Part shown: piece by piece, positions 1 to 12,510 of the stretch
Layout: every line of letters starts with the position of its first letter
Numbering within the stretch: the stretch's first letter is position 1
NCBI GenBank assembly: GCA_942159475.1
Contig: OW804094.1
Span: forward strand, 130,310,755 to 130,374,754
Source of the DNA: Sthenelais limicola
Taxonomy: Eukaryota; Annelida; Polychaeta; Phyllodocida; Sigalionidae
Length of the DNA stretch: 64,000 nucleotides
Direction: 5' to 3'
Notes under the pieces: generated by a model
Database searches by the model: none
Told to the model about the DNA's origin: nothing
What the model saw: the letters and a program-made list of their open reading frames with translations, nothing else
Position numbers and translations under genes: made by a program

Positions 1-1706
1 TCAGACAGACTCCGTGAGGGGATGTTGTCTTGGAAATGTCAACAGAGATTGAAGAGGACTCCACGATTCCCAAGGGGGTCATGAATTAGGCCCTGTTTTC
101 AATGACGAGTAGGACTTTGATAATTGCACTTTCATATACCTATAGGTCATATGCTCGAGGCTAATGGGTCGAATTGGATGTTATTAGGTTAGGGGCATCT
201 GTCCACCATCACTATTATAATAAGTAAACATGCGCGTCACCCTTAAACTTAGACTTCTCATATGATGCATAATGTATGCCATCTAAACCAGTAATGATGA
301 TGGTGCTGATGATGATGCAATTCTTTATTGGATCATCCTTTAGTATACAATAGATGGGCACTTCTGGTATTGTTAGACTTTCCAGTGCATGCGAGGAAAG
401 GGACAGAAAATACAGAAATGAAGTTAAGATAAAATATGATACCTACGGCTACATAAAATCGTAGAATGGAGTCAGGTTAACCATTGATCTAAACCTTCCA
501 TTTCATCAAATAAATGGATGTTACCTTTTTAGTTCAAGGCTACTGAACGCGAAAGATCAATTCGATTATGTTATGGCATGTCAGGTATTAAATGTGTGAC
601 TGGGGAGCATGGTATTGCTTATTGGGAGGTACGATTAGGTTAACATCTCTTGATTATATTTATATATTTTTTTTCGGGAGAAAAGCTGTCGCGCGAAGTT
701 GGTGCCCTTCACAACATACTATTTCACTCTGCTTGTAAGTCACGTATGCTTGCTGGTGGTCTGGGATTGAGCATGGCTCGACCACAAATTGCCCCTCACT
801 CGGGCACCAAGTCAATTTCCCTTTCGCCTCTCTGTGGCTCAAACACTGGATTTCTGTGTAACTAGGTTTGATCCTATTTTTCTTAAAATATACAACAGAA
901 TGTCCTAAGCCTCAAATATATCAGCAGAATGATATTTACCACTTTATATCTTTATAGATTTGACAATATCACATTATAGCGTAACATTTACAATACTAGG
1001 CATTAGCGGATGATATTAGTGTGTATATTTGATATATATCTAAATTGGTAGATTAATGGGGCGAATAAATCATAATTCATACCGTCGGATCTATCTTCAT
1101 GGCCGGAGTACAAAGCACTGCTAATTTCTGCAGGTGAACCGTCGCCGCCTGAAAAGCAGAGGCAAAGAGAGGCTGAGAAAGGCTGATTATCATTTACCAG
1201 GGTACAGATTCAATGCAGAGAAAGACACTTGGGATGTAGCAATCGGATGGAGGGGGTTCCAGCAATGAGCGTAATGATAATAGCATCATTAGGTTGAACA
1301 TCCCTCTAGGGCGAAATGATATGATGACACGCAAGGCACCTATCAAGTGAGCAGTTCAAATGCTTGTCAACTAAATTACATCTCTTGAATTCTAACCTTT
1401 ACCTCTTCAATCATTTATACTTGATGGAAGAGATTTGATTGGAAGGGTGGCAAGAAGTCGGCAACCTCCACTATTTTAAATAGTAACCGAAACCAGACCG
1501 ATTCTTTGTTATTGAACGTTGATCGGCAAAGATATCGTCTGGTCTATTCCTGTAGGACTGTACCTCCGGGGAGATAAAAACCTTTTGACTTTTCAAGTTT
1601 GAGATGGGATCAAGATGACAGGGTTCAGAGCTGTATCCTCAAGGAATCTGCACCGCACAATTAGAAAGAAAAAAGGGGGTCTAGATATCTTCTCGCATCA
1701 GGTTTC
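1..1706. other. AT-rich stretch left of the lectin exon; no firm gene
   Basis: Most likely intron of, or sequence downstream of, the minus-strand lectin gene. One plus-strand open stretch at 1134-1268 follows a good acceptor and is reported as a candidate only. A minus-strand stretch near 842-660 looks vaguely Sushi-like but has no usable splice sites. Confidence 0.4.
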
Positions 1707-1713
1707 TACTTAC

Positions 1714-2019
1714 TATTTACACACGAGAATTCCACTTCAAAAGTCAAGCTTTGTGAAGGACAAGGGTCTCCAAAGAGTTGCTCAGTCACACGGAAGTGGC
1801 ATTTTGTCCTTCCGGTACAGCGGGCATGGACCACGTGCCATACGGGCCGGAAGCACGTGACTGGATTGGGATTCCCAAAGGTTTGCGACGAAGGCACCCC
1901 ACAGCGTCCAGGGAGGACACCATATTTTGCTTTCTGAACTGACAGGAATTGGTCTGGTCGGCAGGAAAGGTTGAGAGCTTCACCGGTACAAGCGCGCTTT
2001 CTCACAGCTGGGGCTGGGG
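1714..2019 (-). CDS. Exon encoding a SUEL / galactose-binding lectin module
   Basis: This 306-bp exon (phase 1-1) lies between acceptor TTGCTTTCAG and the consensus donor GTAAGT at 1713-1708. The peptide has the SUEL/Gal_Lectin layout: RACTGEALNLSC, then QKAKYGVLPGRC, VTC, ARCTGRTKC, LFGDPC and a closing VEFSC, with eight cysteines as in the family. SUEL modules bind L-rhamnose or D-galactose, or act as protein-binding modules in animal receptors and egg lectins. The DPC motif is intact, but the usual YGR is YGV, so sugar binding is uncertain. The upstream exon joins in phase. The next exon lies beyond the left edge or was not found. Confidence 0.85.
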
Positions 2020-3540
2020 CTGAAAGCAAAAAGGTCGAAGATAATCTTGGCAAGTGACACCAAGATCGAAGGAGTACATACACCTTTCCTCTCTAATTGT
2101 TATTATATTAAGATTGTGGTCGACTACAATATCCTCGTGGTCAATTAAGATTGTGGTCGACTACAATATCCTCATGGTCAATTGAAACATTTAAACTCGT
2201 TGATTGACAGGGCTATTGCATTTTCTTCTTCACACAGAAATACTTTTTGGGAATATATATACGTAGCTTCCCGATGGCATATTTCACAGAATGTCTATTG
2301 TGGATGTATGATATTATGAGGATGAAGAAAAATAATGTTGAACAACACATACAGCATCAACTTAGATGTTCTCTTAGATGATATTAATCCTAAATGATTT
2401 CGTCCCGATGGGGCAGAATTTCGCATAAAAACACGCTGATAGCATCAAGCTAATGCTTAGAATAGTAAATTAGAGGCAAGGAATTTGTTCTTTGTTCCTT
2501 ATCGTAAAAGGCCGCCAATAAAACAGTGGGCACATCTAAAGATAAAATACTATGATTGCATTGCCAGCGTCTAATACACAGACGGGGATGCAAATGGCAC
2601 TGTATTTGTATATAGCAACCCTAAGGCCTCATTGGAAGCGATAAAGATAGCCGGCCCATATCCACTTCAGTCTGCTGATCTTATGCAGATGAGACTTATT
2701 CTTATCATTTCATTCTCCCGCGCGGCTTTCTAAGGAAGGAAAGGCAAAAATACTTGGCATTAATATATATCCGAGAGGAAAAATGGGTCGGTCACTCTAC
2801 ATCAATTAGGATATTGCAGTCCACGAGTATGAATCCCCAGAGGGAAATGACAAAATGGACGAATGATTGAAGCAAATGCTTCTACAGGCCGATATCTAGT
2901 ATGGAATTACAAATTCTCCACCTCAAAAGGGAGATTCTCACAGAAGCGTGCAATATTCCATAGCATCAGCCAGGCTCGATGAAAAAGGTGGAAATAAAAA
3001 TGAGGGATCCAGACAATCGTCTAGAAGATGAAATACCTCGAGCATTGTCCAAAAACGCCACCACCATATCATTGGCGTACAGTGCTGCAGTTCTCCCATC
3101 ATTCCTGTTGAACTGAAGCCAGGTATTCGGACTTATATCAACATTTGAAGCTTTGTATTGTCTTTTGTTTCTTGTTTTAGACTGGAAATTGTGGAAGGGT
3201 GTCTCAGACGGGCCAGTTTTGTAATGGTACCCAATGTAGTCACCAGGCTGCACTTGTACTTGGTATTGCGATTTGATTCTGAACACATGGCTTCCCATGA
3301 AGCCTTCGGGGATGTGGTTCTTGCCGATTAGCGTAAAGATATCACTGTCTTCCGCAAGCCTTCGCCATACGCCGACAAACGTTGGAGACAATGGGTCGGT
3401 TTTATGGCAGAGCCAGGCACTAACATTTGCTGCACATGGAAGGGTCACGTTGACAATTAAATGGACATACTGGTTCTGCGTGTTGTGGAAAGCAGCAACA
3501 ACGGGACCTCCAACCCTGCTCGGGCAGTCTGGTCCCAGAC
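1714..3540 (-). CDS. Partial gene: unknown extracellular module plus SUEL lectin module, running off the left edge
   Basis: Two minus-strand exons (3540-3037, then 2019-1714) join in frame. Both are bounded by good splice sites and both are phase 1-1, the arrangement typical of shuffled extracellular modules. The first exon encodes a module I do not recognise; the second encodes a SUEL/galactose-binding lectin module. No start codon, signal peptide or stop was found, so more exons are expected upstream (above 3.5 kb) and downstream (past position 1). The likely product is secreted or cell-surface, inferred from paired cysteines, N-glycosylation sequons and the lectin fold. That the two exons belong to one gene is inferred from strand, spacing of about 1 kb and matching phase. 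It may be related to the lectin receptor gene at 31-52 kb, but the shared part is only the lectin module. Confidence 0.7.
2107..2180. repeat. Tandem duplication, two 37-bp copies
   Basis: Two adjacent 37-bp copies (2107-2143 and 2144-2180) beginning ATTAAGATTGTGGTCGACTA differ at one base (CTCGTGG versus CTCATGG). It lies in the intron between the two left-edge exons. No coding potential; a young local duplication. Confidence 0.9.
3037..3540 (-). CDS. Exon encoding an unrecognised extracellular beta-rich module
   Basis: This 504-bp exon (168 codons, phase 1-1) has acceptor TTTTGCAG and donor GAG|GTATTT on the minus strand. It is the third-longest plausible coding block here. It begins near GPDCPSRVGGPVV, then carries VNVTLPCAANVSAWLC with two N-glycosylation sequons, a VGVWRRL stretch, a VGKN-like LIGKNHIPEG, and VQPGDYIGYHY. 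Alternating hydrophobic residues and the GDYIGYHY turn suggest a beta-sandwich. Three cysteines are visible. I do not recognise the family and assign no function. Context (next exon a SUEL lectin) argues for an extracellular location. The exon is well supported; its function is not. Confidence 0.75.
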
Positions 3541-6500
3541 CTGCAAAAGGCAAAAAGCGATGGTGAGAATTCATTCATGAGATGATTCATCATCAGGTTG
3601 TATTTGTCAGATAAATGGTCTTTTTTCACAGCGAACATTGTGCTATGGTTCTCTGAGAAATTCTAATGATATGATAAATATTAATTACAAATTGTAGGAT
3701 TCTATGAGGGTGCCGCTATATAGGTAAGTCCAAAATTAATGCCATATTGCGTATAATCGAGTTCGTGTCCAATGATCACGAAAGAACTCTAATAATAGCA
3801 AATATTAATCAAAATAATGTATTTTAAGAGTTTCAGGCTTGACACCGAATCTGTCAGTGCTCCCATTAACGAAATACAATACATTGGAGGTGAGACCTAT
3901 CACATTTATTTTGTGAAAATCAGCCAAATAAAATTATTTAAAAATAAATTAAAAACAATTCCTCAGCTTGATTGCCACCGATGAAATGCAATTCTATGTC
4001 TGTAGAAGTTATCTCTTTTTATTTTAGAAGGTATTGTTATGTATTCTGTAAAATTCAATCTAGTTGTATGTGGGCGGTCTGGACTGATATTTAATATTTA
4101 TGAAAGTATTATATCATCTGATGTATAAGCGTGTCTCGGATTTCACAAAGCTATTATCAGTACGGATTAAAATCGTTTGGATCTCTTGTGTCTATTTTAT
4201 TACTGTCTCGCGAGGAGACATTGATTGAACGAGGATTCTCTTTCCAAACATAATGTTTGATTAATAATGGAATTTATACTGATTGATTGAAGGAATGTCC
4301 ATCCTCGCAGAGTAAATTGGGGTACGTTTACACAAAGCACCAGTTTGTACTGAAACGGTATTGAGACAATGTTTCAACTTTTGCTGATAGCCAGATAGGT
4401 TTAAAATGGATTCTTTCTTCGAAGTAAGGGATTTAATAGGTAGAATTTATTATATCTATGCTCAGATCACACGGCCCATTACGCGTTGAAATTCATGTCA
4501 TAGTTCCCTTCAGTGCGAATGGGAAATGTTCATTGAAACAGAATTTAACAAGTGATATCCAACTCGAGGGAAAGGAATGTGTTGTTCATTTTCTCCTCTG
4601 GCAGAAGATCCATTTCATTTTGGATGGGGATGTCTCAACACTAAGCTTTTTATTTCCATACTGGAGGCAAAACTGTTCGGATCGATCTTGCAATGTTTTT
4701 ATTCACTGGTTTGTAAAACATGGGAACCTACTCGTTGATGTAACATGAAATGTCATAGTCATCGACGCCATTAGGTGAAGAAGGAAATAGCTACTCTGCC
4801 GACATCTGACGGAAGTTGGTAGCATTGTTAATTTCGGCATAGCGAACCTCGAAGCATTTGCTGTGTCGTGTAGTATCCAAAATGACTCGTTATGATTCCA
4901 TACTCCTGAAATCGAAAGTAAGATTAATGAGCTTACGAAAGTTATCATTTACAGCAAGTAAATAGATATTTGAGTTTGTATTTTGAGTTAATGTTACAAT
5001 GATTTGACCATTATAATCGACTGAAACAGTATCTTTTCATCTTTTGATCCAACAGACTCTTTCTAGGATTATAGTCGATAATAAGAAAACAGGCAATAAA
5101 AGTAAAATGTTAAAGGGCAGAAGGTAGAAAGTCGGAGTAATTAGAAAATAGCGAGAGTCCCTTTAAAATATTATCAGATTCTATTCTCTTTGTGACTGCA
5201 GTCACCTTGGGAACAAATGGTGGACAGCAATCTGCGGAATGCTGGTATAATTCAAACGACGGAGAGGACGCGCGCGTGCCTTTAAGACAAATGTGATTTG
5301 AAAAATGCAAAGAATATAAATTCTTTTAATTTATATTTAGTTATGGTGGATTTCATGAATTCCTGGTGAACCGCACTTTATTGGAAACATTACATCTCCT
5401 TGTCGTTCAAATGTGATTTCATGAAGATGAAAACCTTCTTGTATTTAAGAAAATATATCCATAATAAAAATTAATTTTGCATTGCTAAGATAATTCATGT
5501 GATTTGGCTATCAGGAAGGGAATGTTTGGGATAAACTGAATCAACTATGCGGAAATAAAATCAAAATAAATGAATGCCCTTTGCAGGAATGGACAATTAA
5601 GAAAGCGATTGTTCCGCTTAATTAAATGCCTTGAATGACAACAAATACTAACAACTTTCTCAAGTCCTGTAAAAGGTCATAGACTATCTTGGTGCAGCTT
5701 CCTTAAGATAGGATACTTGTAATTCCCTGTCTTTGGAATGGAATTCATCTTTACTACGTGTTCAAACCATTTTTTATTGACGGTTGATATTTTTTTCCAA
5801 TCAAAGTCCTTTTTCAATTGAAGTCCTTTTTTCAATTAAAGCTGCGTTCTCAGTTTACATCGATCAACAACTTAAATGTTTCTACTTTTTGGTCTGTTTT
5901 TTCCTCGACCAATCTGAAAGTCATTTTACCATAATTGTTGAGGATTTCCCCCTGTTGCTTTCGCTGCAGAGCATCATAAAGGCCCATATTTATATTTCAC
6001 TGTTTTCAGTGCTCCACCGATATCCTTGTGACGGGGGTTTCAATTATTATCGCTCAACGGCGCTGGTTTTCTTTCGGCCGATTGATAGCTTCAGTCCTAT
6101 ATGAGTATTATTTGGTAACAGTTCTTTGTCGTAATAGCCAAGCATGCAGCTTTAATAGATGTTCAGACACTCACAACACATGCCATATTAAGTCACGAAG
6201 AGAACACAAACAATTCAAGCTTTGCTATTCATTTTACGTGTGCATGGAGAAAGATGATTTTTGAAAGTCCGACGAGTGAGTGTTTTAAGAATGATTTTTA
6301 TGGGAGCCAATTTAGCGATTCAATAACAATACACAACATATTCATAACTTTTTATAGCATGGAAGTTTGTTTAATTTCAATGTTCGTAGAAAGAAAGATA
6401 TATGTTTAACGTAGGATCATATGAGAATCCATTAAATAGAATAATTATGACGAAGTTAATTCATAAAACGCATTTAATATATTAAATGTGGCAGTATGTA

Positions 6501-9500
6501 TACATGTATAATATCCGATATGAAAAACCACAAACTATGTACTCAGATAAAATAATATTCATGGTCGCACGGCCTTAATCCTTCGTATTTTTGTTGGAAC
6601 AACCATGATGTATATAATCTCGACAATAACTCCCTGTACCAATACATAAATGTTTCTTCGGGCCAGTAAACTATTAGGTATTTTGATAATGAGAATTCTT
6701 GACCCCGTCTACCGACACCAACATCCCCTAAATCCGCGTATTATATATGTATGTAAGCTAAGATCTGTGCTTTTGCCTCCAGCAGTTCCACGTATAACCC
6801 AGTGTTGGAGCGATTAATAGCGATCAGCGGGGTTCAATAAATGTTAAACTCAGATTTCCTCATGAGAGTGGCCTTTGGCAAGGTGGATCATATTAGAAAA
6901 AATCCTCCCAAAGGTTCTTGCTATATGTATACTGCATGCAGCGTGTTTGTTTGAGATTAGCATGCCAAATATACCTAGTAACAGGGTCTCTAGGCCGTCC
7001 ACCTTGAGAGGGATGGATTTTTGCTTTAAGTGGATTCGCTTGCTACTGGTCAGTGAGAACTGAGAAGGCAAGTGGCCGAGTAAGCAGGAGGTTACTTATT
7101 GGAGGAGATTCATCCGCCGGCAGGACACCAATTATAGATACTCACTCAAACCGGGCATATTTACATTAATATTGGTCAAAATGCAGGATCTAGGAAAACA
7201 GCCACAATGGTCCTTCTTTCCGGCATTAAATTATGAAAAAATGGAGCCCTACGGGTAGGTTATTTATTATAAACATTTCCTAGTGTGCTTACATTGATTA
7301 ATTGCATTCGGATTGGACGTCAATTTTATGATCGTGTGTCCGAATGAAGTACGGTATACTCACTGTGTCTTTGATATCTTGCCATGTAGTGATTGTATAT
7401 GGAGCACTTGATAATCACATGTATTGTCAGTCAGTTATGATTTGTGGGTATATTTATCAGGTATCTTAATATCTCAGATGCACTAGGTGGACCAAAGACA
7501 GAAATCAACTCACATTAGCCTTATGGTTTTTAATTGCTGTACCGTTTCCGATCGAAACATTTGATATAACCTAGGCAAGCATGTACCACGTATACCTGTC
7601 GCTCATGCGGATATATATATTTCGTTAATTTCGCTTTTAAATGTAGCTCGATAGTCTAGTCCAGGAACATACTGGGAGACCCGGAAGTCATCTTTCAGAT
7701 GTATGTTTCCTTTTTTGTACCACTTGTAGGGGCAGATGAATGTTATCTTGAATTGAATTGAATTGAATAACCTTAAAAGTTAACTAATTCACCCAACTAT
7801 TGATTCCTCAAATTTAACCCATTAGATGTAAAATCTAAGATAACTATAGCCAACACACAAGACTAGGTGTAATTTTTGTTAATAAACTTCCATCTTTAAA
7901 TGCAAATCCAGCCCTTCCCGGAAATGAAATCAGGATATTTAAGCTATACTACATATATGATATACATATTTTTTTATAGCAGTATGTTGTGTTAGTCATG
8001 GAAGGAAAACTTTGGAGAATTTGGTACTCAATCGTACCATATACTCCTCATAAACCGGGTCACTACGTATATATGTACATTAATTGTTGGGGAAATGCAC
8101 TATCGAACATTTCAAGTAGTATATCTACCACTTCACAGGGATTCCGATAGGCATATGTGCAGGTTTTGGCACCGTTACATGCCTGCTGTGCACATATTAG
8201 CAGCAGGAAGATTGCACTAATCTGCCTCTGTTCTAAGGAGTGTGAACTTGAATCCCCGGTGTTATATAGTTCTGATATTGTATCAACTGCCAATATTGTC
8301 TGGCAGATTGACTAGCCACCAAGGGTCCAACTTAATGCCAAACAATCCAGATCATCCCTGCCCACCAGCTTTCCTACTGACTAGTAAAGCACAGGCTATA
8401 TATATTAATATATATCCCCACCCATGACCACAACTATACCACTTGCAAGCCAACGCTGTCCGTTTAATGCACAGCTCCAGATCCAAGAAGTCCAGGGATT
8501 TGTGTTCGCTTGGTTATATCTCTAGGTTTGGATGCGAAATAATTTGCTTTAGGCTCAAGTCAAACCTCAAAAGAAACTGATCTCATCCTGGCTTAAGACG
8601 AAACAAAACAATGTTGGCGAGGATAACGCCACATTATGCTGAGGAATTGGCAGGGCTTGGCCAAGAAGTTGAGCGGAATCAAACCTTTATGTGAGTAAAA
8701 TGAAAAGTCGTATGGTTCAGTGAGTAAATTATACAGTTTGGCATTGGAATAAGGAAATACACGTATAATTACATTGATTATGACATATCATGCGTGTGAC
8801 ACGGGATGACTGGGGGATTTCACCTCAGACAAATTCTGATGATGAAGTGATTAGGTTAGGCGAGCATGTACCACGTACCTGTTGTCAGGTTATAGCTCAT
8901 ATACACGCACATCCTGAGAACTATTACATAGCTTGTAATTATAACATTGTACGAATCGCTCGCACAGTTACTGCTCAGAGTAAAAAGAGAAAAGTGAAAT
9001 GAGTGCGTGTGATTCAAATGATTTATCGTTTAAAGTCATGTTCCATCTGATGCTCACTGCCAGTGATCACCTCTATGTGGTCAGTTCTCGTTGTCATATA
9101 TATATATTCAACTTCCATATCAGTGAGTTTTAAAAATAACTTTTCCAATGATAAACACGATAATACAATTCATCTTATAAAATTATGATATGTGATTGTA
9201 CAAATAATCGTATCTTGATAACTATATCTATTTTTAATTTGATACTAGATATAATTATATTGGGTACTCCTTTAGGTTCCGGATGTTAATTTCGTTTGAC
9301 AAGTATGGATTGACAGTCAGAGCGTCGATAATAGAATTTCATCTATGCAAACCATACATACGGAAGTTTCTAGATTTAGATAATTCAATCGACAGGAAAT
9401 AGTATTTCAAAATGTGTAATGCATTTTCAGACTAGAAACTACTTCAATAAATCGGATTATCCTTTTTATATTTTTCTAATTGAAGTATGAAATAAGAAAC

Positions 9501-10530
9501 ACGATAGCTAGGAATTTATTTGTTACAGAAACTCAGTATTTCAAATCATTGATACATTTTGTCAACATACTTTACAACAAAGGATGGAACATAGACATAC
9601 ACTACCTCTATTAACGCATGTACAACATATCAGATAATTCTGATTTAATTTGATTTTTGAAAAATTGAATAGCAACATTACATCAGATCGGGATGCTTTA
9701 ATCGCTCAGTTCGTACTGATATGAAATAACTTCTATTGTTTCGTTACATAATTATCAACCCTGAATCAGCTACTACAGTAAAAACATTACATAGGTCATT
9801 TCATTACAAACAATTGTCCCACTCGTTATGGTCCAAGATACGGAAGAAGATGAATAGAAATACAAATGGAGAGAGCATTGATACCTCACCATACATGCAC
9901 ATAGACTATCGCAATTTGTTCTAGAACAATGCTTACGAAACGCACAACAAACTAATCTAGTTTCAGTAATAAGCTCAGGTAATATTATATAAAACTTCAC
10001 CAGTGGGACTAATTTTCTCAGATATCTGAAGACTTACCTATTGCAACAGCTTTTGAAAGATCCCCTGAGCATAATCCAGGCTTTAAACTCGTAGCAGATT
10101 ACATGTATATCCTCTTCCGTATTCATTAAGTAACTGGATCATCACTTCTCACAGGCAACACTTCCCCATGTCATGCTGACCTTGTCCAGTACATTAATAA
10201 TTCTCATCAGCAACCTCAAGGCACAGAGTGGAAGCCTATGCGTGACTTTAATCATAAGTATCCACAGCCTCGTACCAAACCTATCAACTCCCAACGAGGA
10301 ATTAAATCGCAATTTCCGATTTCGCCGAGGTTGTGCTTTGTAACAGGAAAATATAGACAGAACTGTTTCTGAATGTATTTAGTGTGTATTGTTTGGAATG
10401 GGGATATTATAGGTACAAGCCATTCTTAAATATCTATGATTATGAGAGTGTGCATAATATTTAGTTCGCTATATCTCATGAAGACCGCTCAGTAGTACAT
10501 TCACTGAAGCCATTTCGGATAATAATGTCA

Positions 10531-10586
10531 TCCCCGCCCCCCACCCCCCGCCCCCCGCCCCACGTGTTTCTTTTTCTTTTTCTTTC
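10531..10586 (+). repeat. C-rich tract followed by a pyrimidine microsatellite
   Basis: Runs of 4 to 6 C separated by single G or A form a C-rich tract, followed by CACGTG and repeats of TTTTTC. Low-complexity sequence with no coding evidence. The C-rich strand could form i-motif or G-quadruplex structures; that is inference. Confidence 0.7.
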
Positions 10587-12478
10587 ACCCTCTCCATACA
10601 TTGACACCAGACTCAGTGTAATACAATGAGAAAGAAATATAGACAAGGTGACGCGAAGATATTTCTAGATATGACAAAATAAAAGGGACATGAGAAGGTC
10701 TTTATTATTTATACCTGATGTGTATTCACATGCCCATAAACAATATTGTTCTTGAGCTCAACCTTTTTGTTGTCCACTATTTCAGTTACAATTTCATCCG
10801 ATTCTTCTATATTTTAATGCTCGGTGTCAACAATCAATTTAGTTTGACGGCTTTGATTTTATACTATATATAGATATACTACACATGTTGGTCAAATATT
10901 GAACTGGTTATAAAACCAGACTGATCAATTGAAAAGGAAAATATATCTGTATTCCCCAGAATTCTTAAGCAACTTTTAATTAAGTCCACAATTGTCCCGA
11001 ATCCTCATCCATTTCGTGACTTCTTTTTTCGAGCATCGGAGTTAAACCATTTGAGTATTCGTATTCTCGATTCCTCTCAAAACTGATCGTTATTAATCAA
11101 ATTTGTTCAAGAACTGTCACTTCAAACACTCGTCTTTTATACCCCCGTCCCAAACCTATGTCTTGAAATGAAATGTGAAATGTGCGTATGTTCTATTCTA
11201 TGATACCATATTGATTTTAATACTCAATTTGCAAAGATGACTATTTCGTAGGTTCCGTCATGGATATATCATGTCAGAAGGAGAAATATTCTAAGAAAAT
11301 CTGACTCTCTATAGTACGATATTAGATTTTAATTATTCCTTAAGTAATATTGAAGTGGTTTCGGATCATTACCTCTCCGCTCTTGGAGAGTATAGTATAG
11401 CTACATATTTGGAAAGATGCCTAGATTCCTTAATCTAAAACTAGAAGTACTGGTCCACCTATGAAGTACCTTGTCTACCGAAGTCTAATTAATATGTATT
11501 ACTGTACTGCCTCTTGGCTGGGTTTGAGAAATATAGTTTTGGCATCGTCAAAATAAATTTCCTTTAAGTTCAGATCATACACTTGTTTGCTTACCATTTG
11601 CGACAACGGCAGTTTGTGAAGACCATTCAAGACGAAGGAGTAAGGTTCGGAGCTAGTCCGATCTATAGAAACGCTAACCACAAAGGAGTTCATTATAACT
11701 TTCGATATCTTGAATCCAACTTCGAAATGGCCTTGGATTATATGAGATTTACATATGCGGTACATCGACCTGATACTAGAAACAGGTAGCCACTTATTAT
11801 TGAACTTACATAGACGACAATTGGTTATGAAAATGTTTTACAAAGGCTTAGTAGCGATGGACCGTTGACTGAAATATTACAAGCCTAGAAGTAGGGGTAC
11901 AGATAGAAAATAATTATCCTTGCTATAAATTGATACATAGTATTAAGTACAGGGAAGGGGGCGTCAGATCCTTGCATATGTTTGACTGCACAGGACCAAT
12001 TTGATCGCATTATAAGCAGAGACTAATACCGATACACAAGGTAGGTTTATTACTTAAGTGTATTAAATCAAGATATAAACTACTCCTTCAGTTTACAATT
12101 TCCATTAGATTGAAACAGATTGGTTTCCATTAGATTGGTTCACAGTTAATGCAATATTTCCTGAGGTTCGGGTACTCCAGATTTTATATGGAGTAACTGT
12201 ATTCGATTTAAAAAAGACAATTTCACACAATTATATATATAATTAACATAACAACTACAGTCCAAAAATAAAATTAACGAGTGACAGAAGCTCAATTTAT
12301 AATTAGTTCTATTCACTTATTATGTTATCTCGTATCATTTTATTAATTGTATCACGTCTTCCAAATTCGGTAACGGCCGGAAGAGATGGTACCAATGTTG
12401 TATCATAGGCATGTGGACCTATTTGTCACCTTCTATATTTACTGAAGCTCTGTAGTTTCTATTTGACAAATAAAAAAC

Positions 12479-12510
12479 ATCTTATCTTATCTTATTTTAT
12501 CTTATCTCGT
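12479..12510 (+). repeat. (CTTAT)n microsatellite
   Basis: About six imperfect copies of a five-base TTATC unit in AT-rich noncoding sequence. Confidence 0.8.

Noticed and set aside
660..842. Minus-strand stretch with a Sushi-like pattern (PCSIPDHQQAYVTY, IVCCEGHQLRA)
   Set aside because: It lacks the Trp and last cysteine of a Sushi module, and no donor or acceptor gives the phase needed after the lectin exon.
8063..8293. Minus-strand hydrophobic stretch (ISAIFLLLICAQQACNGAKTC) resembling a signal peptide
   Set aside because: No ATG in frame and no clear splice sites, so I could not link it to the left-edge lectin gene.
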